Shown here: in pieces, positions 1-5,311 of the stretch
Position numbering within the stretch: the first letter of the stretch is position 1
Layout of the letters: every line of letters starts with the position of its first letter
DNA from: an uncultured Clostridium sp.
GTDB taxonomy: Bacteria > Bacillota > Clostridia > Peptostreptococcales > Peptostreptococcaceae
Length of the DNA: 5,311 bases
Direction of reading: 5' to 3'
Assembly: GCA_937944945.1 (NCBI GenBank)
Contig: CALEBD010000421.1
Location: 1-5,311, forward strand
Notes under the pieces: generated by a model
The model's database searches: none
What the model was told of the DNA's origin: nothing
What the model saw: the letters and a program-made list of their open reading frames with translations, nothing else
Position numbers and translations under genes: made by a program

Positions 1-2151
1 CAGCAAGCAGCTTGGGAAGAATGGCTTAGAACAAACAATCCTATATTTGACATTGAAGGTTACAATAGACAAATGGATGAAGATTTAGCATCTATATTAG
101 AGCCATTGGATGAAGAAAAAAGAAAAAAAGTTATACAAAATGCTAAACTTAGTGCAGATAAAAGAAAATCTTGGTTTTCTATGTATAAAGACGGTACTAT
201 TACTGCTGATATAAGATAGGAATTAGATGATTTGACACGAGATTTAGATGAAAAGTATCGTAAACCTAATCCTGCTATATATAAAAATGCTAAGTATGTG
301 GAGATGTTAAAATACAAAGACTCTAATGACCCTAAATGGTAGTTGTATAAATTATTTTTAGATCTTATAAAAACATATGATTATTCAATGCCACGTTCAT
401 TACGTCTTAACTTTAGGTTACCTAGCGTTATTAAGAGAGGTGTTGAAAGAGTAAATAGCGATGGTGTAACGTCAACAATAAAGAACTACTTATAGACAGA
501 AATGCTACCTATGCAAGACGATGATATCCGTGGTACTTTTGTTGACGAAAATGGTAAACGCATACGGCAAATTCCCATGTATTATTATGCAGAAGGGATT
601 ATAACAGAAGATGAACAATCTTTTGATTTACCTACTATCTTTTATAAATGGGCTGATGCTGCTGATACTTACTTAGTTAAACGTGATTTGGAGTCTTTAA
701 TACTGCAAACATAGGCATTGTTAGCTAGTAGAGAAACTCAGGATAATGTTATTTCTTTGTTAAAAGGTAATAAAAATAAAGTATCCAGTCATAAAGTTAA
801 TACTTAGAATTAGTTTGATTCTTGGGTGGATTAGGTGTTCTATGGAAATAGAGTACAAGATATGGGTAAAATTAAATTACCGTACTCTGATAAAGTAATA
901 GATACTGCTAAATTAATAAAATGGATAGTTGGTATGTCTAATAAGAGAGTAATGTCTGGTAATATGGTAGCAGCACTCAATAATATATTGGTGGGTGAAG
1001 TAAATCAATTAGAAGAAGCTGTTGCAGGACAGCATACTACAAGAGAAGACTATGCTAGAGCTACTAAAGAATTTGCTAAGAACTTTTACGGTTTACTAGC
1101 AGATGTCAATAAAGCTGTGCCATAGAATAAGCTAAATCAGTTAGCTGAATGGTTTGGTATATTTGAATCAAATAAGAATTTATCATTAGAAGGTTTTATG
1201 AGACATTCTGTTAGCGATATCTTATATACTCCGAATAAGATGGGTGAGCATGAGATGTAGATCAGATTCCTAACTGCTTGTTTGATGACTATGAAAGCTA
1301 AAGACGATAATGGTAAAGTAATAGGTAGTATGTATGATTATGTAACTTTTGATGAGAATAATTAGTTAGTAGTAGATGATAAAGTTGCTAATTTTGATAA
1401 AATGTAGCAAAACTTATTTTCACTCAAGGTTAGGAAGGTACTAATTTCACTGCACGGTAATTATAGCGATAGAGCATCTGTAGCTGCTGAATCTCAATGG
1501 TATGGTTGGATTGGTTTGTCTTTACGTAGATGGATTGAACCTACTGTAATGAGACGTTATCAAAAGAGATATTACGATTCTGTGTTCGATACTGAAATAG
1601 GTGGTATGCATAGAGATTTTGCTTCTTGGCTGTTTAGAAATGAATATACAGCTGGTATGATAAATTTCTTTGCTACTAATATATTTAAAGCTAAACAACT
1701 TTAGATAGAGGTGATGAAGTGGAGTACTATGACCGATGACGAGAAGAGAAACGTAATTAAGTCAGCTATTGAATTTTCAGTTGCAGCTTTGAGCTATGCT
1801 ATATTTGCTTTAATTAATCCTGGAGATGATGATGATCATGACTTTGGATAGGAAATATTGTGGGTAATAAAGTATTAGGCTTATAGATTATTTACAGATA
1901 TGACTTTCTATGTCTTACCTACTTCTTTTACTAAGCTTTTCCAAGATCCTTTTCCTGTTATGAGTTATATAAATGATATACTTAAGTTATTTATGCAGAT
2001 GTTTGATCCTTTTGAAGAATATAGTACTGGTAAACATTTAGTATCTAATAAGTTGCTGGATCAAGCAATTAGACTTACTCCAGGAGCTAAACAATTAGGT
2101 CGTATAGGTAACGCTTCATAGGAAATAAACAATTTCTTACATTAGAGATGA
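1..2151 (+). CDS. Large late virion/ejection-type protein, C-terminal 716 residues, TAG read as Gln (5' partial)
   Basis: Frame 1 is open from the left edge to TGA at 2149-2151 if TAG is read as an amino acid; there are 16 TAGs and no other in-frame stop. Under the standard code the gene falls into short pieces, all in the same frame and each ending at TAG, which argues against a pseudogene. The start is outside the window. Window residues 1-85 and 320-370 are charged and helix-like. Residues 484-488 read LHGNY, and about 20 residues later comes a basic-aromatic stretch, SLRRWIEPTVMRRY (507-520). From memory this 'LHG-x-Y ... RxW-x-P ... RR[FY]' arrangement recurs in giant virion proteins of crAss-like phages, but I could not test it. 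One hydrophobic segment at 589-605 is membrane-helix-like and is followed by an acidic run (609-614, DDDDHD). The C-terminus has a PGAKQLGRIGN stretch near 692-704. I infer a packaged or injected protein of the late module, possibly near the virion RNA polymerase. The recoded frame is near certain; the role is moderate. Confidence 0.85.
217..2145 (+). other. In-frame recoded TAG codons (16) in the late gene
   Basis: TAG codons in frame 1 begin at 217, 340, 493, 712, 805, 811, 832, 1123, 1258, 1363, 1405, 1702, 1849, 1876, 2119 and 2143. They are spread along the gene, with a cluster of three within ten codons at 805-834 and two in the last eleven codons. The same frame has 16 CAA and 5 CAG codons, so TAG would supply about 43% of Gln. 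Random drift in AT-rich DNA would give many TAA codons, and there are none. Gln is the assignment known for recoded crAss-like phages; the sequence alone shows only that TAG is sense. No suppressor tRNA (CUA anticodon) is visible in this window. Confidence 0.93.
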
Positions 2152-2195
2152 TTTGTAATATAATTCGAGGTTAGGTTGGTACTAATTCTTTGTGG

Positions 2196-2726
2196 CTATA
2201 AAAAAGATAAAGGCGGATTAAAATCCGCCTTTTTTATTGGTATATTGTTTAGATTTAGAATAGCTTCATTTAATTTTGGTTTAACAGAATATGAATAATT
2301 GTATCCGTTAAAAAAATGTGTTGCTATTTTTCTAGCTTTACTACTTATTGGTCCCCAGTGGTCTAATATTTTATTTTGAGTTTGTATACTTACTTTGGTG
2401 TACTCTCCGTTTAGTAAATGTGTAAAATCTTTTTTTAGTTGTGGGGGTATAGTAAATGCTATGACTTTGTAAGCGTTTCCGTTTATTAATTCTGTATATT
2501 CAGCATATGAATTTTTGTTTTTCTTAAATCTCACTTTAAGTTCATTCGGAAAAGCTCCTCTGTCATAGCATATAATTATTTTATTTTCCCATTCTGGTTT
2601 ATTGGTGTCAGCTACGTATATTCCAAGTGTGGTTTTATTTAGCCATTTTAAACTGTTTTCTTCTTCTATTAGTGGTAGTAAGAATAGTTTTGTTGCTATA
2701 TTTAACCACAATTTTTTGTCTTTCAT
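2196..2726 (-). CDS. Unrecognised 176-residue phage protein, last gene of the minus-strand operon
   Basis: I do not recognise this protein. It starts at ATG 2726, 5 bp after the nuclease stop, so it is probably translated from the same message. A weak purine-rich AGAAGAG lies 11 bp before the start. The protein is soluble-looking and basic-aromatic. It has a hydrophobic N-terminal patch (residues 7-20) too short and mixed to call a signal peptide, a predicted beta-rich middle, and an IPPQLKKDFTHLLNGEYTKVS segment (93-113) that resembles a 'kkD(Y/F)-x-x-(F/L)L-x-G-x-Y(S/T)K' pattern I have seen in small phage proteins of unknown function. The stop is TAG (2198-2196). If TAG is read as Gln, the frame gains 18 residues and ends at TAA 2144-2142, overlapping the late gene's end. 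The terminator hairpin is embedded in codons for residues about 165-173. It is real on operon position and uninterrupted frame; its C-terminus is uncertain. Confidence 0.75.
   Translation of the reverse strand: MKDKKLWLNIATKLFLLPLIEEENSLKWLNKTTLGIYVADTNKPEWENKIIICYDRGAFPNELKVRFKKNKNSYAEYTELINGNAYKVIAFTIPPQLKKDFTHLLNGEYTKVSIQTQNKILDHWGPISSKARKIATHFFNGYNYSYSVKPKLNEAILNLNNIPIKKADFNPPLSFL
2209..2235. terminator. Bidirectional intrinsic terminator between convergent gene blocks
   Basis: GGCGGAT (2212-2218) pairs perfectly with ATCCGCC (2223-2229) around a TAAA loop, and AAA/TTT pairs extend the stem outward to 2209 and 2232. On the plus strand the stem runs into TTTTTT (2230-2235). On the minus strand it is followed by TTTATCTTTTTT. 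It is the most GC-rich short element in an AT-rich region and sits 58 bp past the TGA of the late gene, which fits ending late transcription. On the minus strand it lies inside the last codons of the 176-residue gene, upstream of its stop. Confidence 0.85.
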
Positions 2727-2731
2727 AACAT

Positions 2732-3733
2732 TTACAGCTCTTCTGTTCCATCACCTTCGTAATACTCAAGTGTATGGTCCCATTGATCTGTACTGATATG
2801 TTCTGAGATTCTTCGGAGAGCTTCTGATATTGAAGCGATCTTTTCATTGAGAGTAGTATCATTTTTCATATTGAATACTCTAATTTCATTATTAGCATCC
2901 TTACCGATAGCAATAATATATGCTTCAAAATCATATTCTTCAGAATTAAGATTTAATACCTCTTGCATATACCATTGAATTGCTAATCCATAATAAGCAA
3001 TTTGCCTATAATAATCGTATTCTTCTACCGAATGTTTAAAATTATATACATTTACAGTAGTTTTTAAGTCAATAAGAATTATCTTCTTGTTAACATGATC
3101 AAAGCATACTCTGTCTAATAGAGATTTACATTTGATATTATGAAATTTTTCTACTTCCCAATTAATATGGAACTCATTATGAGTTTCAAAAGTAGATGGT
3201 AAATTAAACAACAGTTCGTTTGCTTTTTTATGATTCTGAATATTTTCTTTAATCTTCTTAAGCATTTGTAAATCAGCAAAGCTAATTATCTTTTTATTTT
3301 CATCTACTTTACTTAAATATTCTAAGTAATCTTGATAAATCATAATAAGACCTTCAGCTTCTTCAATACATTTCTCATCAGATTTCTTATTACTATAAGC
3401 TTTTTTATAAGCAGATAGTTTAAGCTTATCTTGAGATTCTAATGGATTTACTTGCATAAGTCTATGATACTCATCTAATAAATCCTTTTGCTGTTTTACT
3501 TTAGGTGTTGCAAAATCAAGAATAATATAATCTTTCCAGAATTCTTCTGGTTGAAGTAAATATTCATGAATCATAGTTCCTTTTTCAAGGAAATTATAAT
3601 CTAATTTTGCTACTTTACCTTCTTTGTAATCTTTTAGACCTTTTGGTCCATTTTTAAGAAAATATCCAATATCACTATTAGAGTAACGAGACATATCCTC
3701 ATAGTAAGGAGTATCAATTACCATCTTGTTCAT
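2732..3733 (-). CDS. PD-(D/E)XK nuclease, RecE/lambda-exonuclease-like
   Basis: A 333-residue protein with the layout of phage PD-(D/E)XK exonucleases of the RecE/DUF3799 type, which resect double-stranded DNA ends for recombination or processing. Visible signs are an N-terminal 'MSRYSNSDIGYFLKNGP' region (14-30), a GTMIHEYLLQPEEF motif (52-65) matching the family's G-x-x-x-H helix, the catalytic Asp in LLDRV (D207), the D-x-K core in ILIDLKTT (D222, K224), and the Q-x-x-x-Y helix YYRQIAYY (Q244, Y248). All metal and catalytic positions appear intact. The length is normal for a single-domain enzyme. The start at M1 is favoured over M4 because a strong GGAGG lies 7 bp upstream. It ends in TAA, lies 2 bp after the metallophosphoesterase and 5 bp before the unknown gene. 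No RecT/Beta-type annealing protein is visible here, so a recombination role is inferred. Family assignment is confident; exact polarity and substrate are not. Confidence 0.88.
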   Translation of the reverse strand: MNKMVIDTPYYEDMSRYSNSDIGYFLKNGPKGLKDYKEGKVAKLDYNFLEKGTMIHEYLLQPEEFWKDYIILDFATPKVKQQKDLLDEYHRLMQVNPLESQDKLKLSAYKKAYSNKKSDEKCIEEAEGLIMIYQDYLEYLSKVDENKKIISFADLQMLKKIKENIQNHKKANELLFNLPSTFETHNEFHINWEVEKFHNIKCKSLLDRVCFDHVNKKIILIDLKTTVNVYNFKHSVEEYDYYRQIAYYGLAIQWYMQEVLNLNSEEYDFEAYIIAIGKDANNEIRVFNMKNDTTLNEKIASISEALRRISEHISTDQWDHTLEYYEGDGTEEL

Positions 3734-3735
3734 AC

Positions 3736-4551
3736 TTAATCCTCCATGTCGCTAATTACAGCTGACTCAGGAACTTCTGCTGAAGTATCCCAAACTAATT
3801 CATCTTCTTTATCTTGTTGTAGTTCAACTTCTTTAAATGTCTTAAGCCAATCTGCTACATTATTATTGTATGCTTGACTAATAAGTTTATCTAAGAATGC
3901 TTGTTCTACTTGTTTCTTTTCTTTTTCTGTCATAATATCTAACACTACAAATTCATAATTCTTTTTAAAACTATAACAACTATTCAATCTAGAACAATTG
4001 TATCTTCCAGAATTTACGTCACTAGATCCATCATGCCAATGCCCATATAAATGATATTTACTCTTTCCAAAGGAGAAAACATCTAGAGCTTCATTACAAA
4101 ATGGATTATCATGTGTTAGTAGTATATCACACTGTGGTATATCTTCATAAGTATCAAATCTACTAAATGCCCATCTGTCCTCTTGAAATTCAATTGGTTT
4201 AATCCAAGGAGATCCGTAGAATTTAATACCTTCATATATATACATTTCATCTATAAGAAATACTAATTTGCCTTTAGATAAAACTTGCATATAATCTTTA
4301 AAAGAATTCCATTCATTTAATTTATACTTATATTCTAAGTAAAAATCATGATTACCTGGTATGACAACTACCTTCTTACAAGGTAATTTATCTATCCATT
4401 TTATGAATTTTGTTTCCCACCAATGTTTAGATGCTTCAATATTTCTTTGAGCATTTAATGTTACTATATCACCACATATACATAGTACATCACACTCAGG
4501 TATATTCTCAATGAGATTACCATGTATATCACTTATACCGCATATTTTCAT
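3736..4551 (-). CDS. Calcineurin-like metallophosphoesterase (MPPED-like)
   Basis: A 271-residue two-metal phosphoesterase; family members hydrolyse phosphomono- or diesters in nucleotides, nucleic acids or proteins. All core motifs are present: D-x-H at 8-10 (SDIHGN), GD at 27-28 (CICGDIV), GNHD at 66-69, the metal-binding His in LLTHDNP (H147), and GHWH at 170-173. The segment FYGSPWIKP followed by WAFSR (111-132) and the RLN motif near 188 are typical of the MPPED/239-type branch, so a nucleotide cyclic phosphodiesterase-like activity is possible; the substrate is unknown. After about residue 208 there is a Lys/Glu-rich helical extension and an acidic tail, beyond the usual catalytic core. 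The start at M1 is certain in practice, since the first beta strand begins there. It ends in TAA. Upstream is a hairpin-containing 46-bp gap; downstream the nuclease follows after 2 bp. Being beside a DNA nuclease suggests a job in nucleic-acid end processing or nucleotide metabolism, which is inference. Confidence 0.9.
   Translation of the reverse strand: MKICGISDIHGNLIENIPECDVLCICGDIVTLNAQRNIEASKHWWETKFIKWIDKLPCKKVVVIPGNHDFYLEYKYKLNEWNSFKDYMQVLSKGKLVFLIDEMYIYEGIKFYGSPWIKPIEFQEDRWAFSRFDTYEDIPQCDILLTHDNPFCNEALDVFSFGKSKYHLYGHWHDGSSDVNSGRYNCSRLNSCYSFKKNYEFVVLDIMTEKEKKQVEQAFLDKLISQAYNNNVADWLKTFKEVELQQDKEDELVWDTSAEVPESAVISDMED
3741..3745 (-). promoter_or_regulatory. Shine-Dalgarno GGAGG for the nuclease gene
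   Basis: The minus strand reads GGAGG ending 7 bp before ATG 3733, a canonical spacing, and it fixes the start at the first Met. The motif lies in the last codons of the metallophosphoesterase (Met-Glu-Asp-stop), so the two genes are probably translationally coupled. It is stronger than anything seen before the other starts in the window. Confidence 0.6.
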
Positions 4552-4562
4552 GTTTATGTAAG

Positions 4563-4589
4563 TTAAAAGGCTAGAATATATCTAGCCTT
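4563..4589 (-). terminator. Intergenic hairpin, weak terminator or attenuator
   Basis: AAGGCTAGA (4567-4575) and TCTAGCCTT (4581-4589) form a perfect 9-bp stem around a 5-base loop. On the minus strand the stem is followed by only a short T-run (TTTT then AACTT), weaker than the element at 2209-2235. It lies between the ATPase stop (4598) and the metallophosphoesterase start (4551), about 15 bp before the ATG. It could end part of the transcripts, protect the 5' end of a processed message, or separate expression of the ATPase from the three downstream genes. No convincing promoter is visible in the rest of the gap. Confidence 0.55.
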
Positions 4590-4597
4590 ATTTGTTT

Positions 4598-5311
4598 TCA
4601 TGCTGCATTACAACATTCGTAATCATCATCACTATATTCATTATCTTCATTATCATACTCATCATCATATTCTACAGTATCACTAACTTTAGTTGGTATA
4701 TTTTCAGTAGAGATATTCATAATGTTTATGATTTCCTGAAGACTAATATCTTCATCTTCTAGCATTTTGACTTCACTCATGAAAGAAACAATGTTATCCA
4801 TAGAAAGTAGTTTAATATTCTCTTTACAGAATTTTACTACTTCTTCTTTGTTCTTAATACCAAAATCATCAGCTAACATCGGTAAGAATGCAGCATTTTC
4901 ATCAGGAGAATATCGACGTAAATAACGAATACGTGAACAGCGATCTTGCATATACTGACTAACTTTGCTTAAATCATTGCAAGTCATAATTACTAGTTTC
5001 TGTGCAGTCTTTTCAACTCCATCTAAGAAATCTAGCATATACTCAGTTTTGAAGTTCTTTTCAACTTCATCAAACAAAACACATACTGGAGTAGTAAAGG
5101 ACTTAAAAAACTTAATAAGTTTACCTTCTGGATAATCAGGATTAACTACAATAATAGGTAAACCTGATTCTTTAGCTAATATTTTTGCCATTACAGTCTT
5201 ACCTGTACCTTTAGTACCAGCTAGCATTACACCAGTAGTATTTGTATTTGCTTTATTAAAATAGGTTATAATACGCTTCTTAAATATATCATCTGTTTTA
5301 GTAGAATAAAC
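4598..5311 (-). CDS. AAA+ ATPase with acidic C-terminal tail (5' partial)
   Basis: The frame is open to the right edge, so the start lies outside. The first in-window ATG (5227) is inside the protein, because the strand leading into the P-loop (NTTGVMLAG) spans it. In-window numbering counts from 5311. The Walker A motif is GTKGTGKT (32-39), Walker B is VCVLFDE (about 76-82, Asp and Glu present), sensor 1 is the Asn of MTCND (112), and Arg residues in DRCSRIRYLRRY (about 123-134) are arginine-finger candidates. A small helical lid domain follows (about 137-200). The last 25-30 residues are a Glu/Asp/Tyr tail ending in CysCysAsnAlaAla. Such single-domain AAA+ proteins in phages act as helicase or clamp loaders, or as remodelling factors for DNA-processing complexes; which applies here is unknown. 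The acidic tail may bind a partner or mimic DNA charge. The stop is TGA, 46 bp before the metallophosphoesterase. Family certain, role open. Confidence 0.9.
   Translation of the reverse strand, partial: VYSTKTDDIFKKRIITYFNKANTNTTGVMLAGTKGTGKTVMAKILAKESGLPIIVVNPDYPEGKLIKFFKSFTTPVCVLFDEVEKNFKTEYMLDFLDGVEKTAQKLVIMTCNDLSKVSQYMQDRCSRIRYLRRYSPDENAAFLPMLADDFGIKNKEEVVKFCKENIKLLSMDNIVSFMSEVKMLEDEDISLQEIINIMNISTENIPTKVSDTVEYDDEYDNEDNEYSDDDYECCNAA

Noticed and set aside
60..317. Minus-strand open frame of 85 codons opposite the late gene.
   Set aside because: It lies entirely antisense to the recoded frame and has a low-complexity hydrophobic/serine composition typical of shadow frames in AT-rich DNA.
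1..2151. The late region as a decayed pseudogene or a set of small separate genes.
   Set aside because: All interruptions are TAG, all pieces share one frame, and no TAA, TGA or frameshift occurs over 716 codons; decay would not be so selective.
1428..2187. Imperfect direct repeat: 19 bases at 1428-1446 and 2169-2187 match at 17 positions.
   Set aside because: A rough estimate gives about one such pair expected by chance in AT-rich DNA of this length; the first copy is ordinary coding sequence and nothing mobile lies between them.
2152..2208. Possible tRNA (for example a suppressor tRNA) between the late gene and the terminator.
   Set aside because: Only 57 bp, with no acceptor-stem pairing, no T-loop motif and no CCA; too short for a tRNA gene.
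2602..2862. Short open frames on both strands across the nuclease/unknown-gene junction (2602-2796 plus, 2635-2862 minus).
   Set aside because: Both overlap well-supported genes in other frames, have no family motifs and no ribosome site.
1..5311. CRISPR array, insertion sequence, integrase attachment site or long inverted repeats.
   Set aside because: No regularly spaced repeats, transposase motifs or terminal inverted repeats were seen; the only clear palindromes are the two hairpins listed.

Overview
The window looks like a piece of a stop-codon-recoded, AT-rich tailed phage, most likely a crAss-like phage (Crassvirales) of a gut Bacteroidota host. Two things point there. First, the plus strand carries one reading frame of 716 codons that contains 16 in-frame TAG codons and no TAA or TGA before its final TGA; this is the signature of TAG read as an amino acid, known as Gln in recoded crAss-like and some other gut phages. 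Second, the minus strand carries a set of DNA-processing genes (AAA+ ATPase, metallophosphoesterase, PD-(D/E)XK nuclease) of the kinds found in the oppositely oriented replication blocks of such genomes. Other TAG-recoded phages (for example Lak-type megaphages) cannot be excluded from this window alone.

Layout: positions 1-2151 (+) are the 3' end of a large late-type virion or ejection protein whose start lies to the left. Positions 2209-2235 hold a strong hairpin with T-runs on both strands, a bidirectional terminator between two convergent gene blocks. From the right edge leftward on the minus strand run the C-terminal part of an AAA+ ATPase (start beyond the right edge), a 46-bp gap with a hairpin, a calcineurin-like metallophosphoesterase, a RecE/lambda-exonuclease-like PD-(D/E)XK nuclease 2 bp downstream, and an unrecognised 176-residue protein 5 bp after that. 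The last three form a tightly packed operon.

The most notable signal is code asymmetry between the strands. The late gene uses TAG for 16 of 37 apparent Gln positions. The four minus-strand genes use CAA/CAG for all 28 of theirs, with no internal TAG. This fits a model in which early genes are readable in the unmodified host code while late genes need a phage-induced change in decoding. The exception to watch is the 176-residue gene: its only stop before a downstream TAA is itself a TAG, and the terminator hairpin lies inside its 3' end, so its C-terminus depends on which code and which transcript end are in force.
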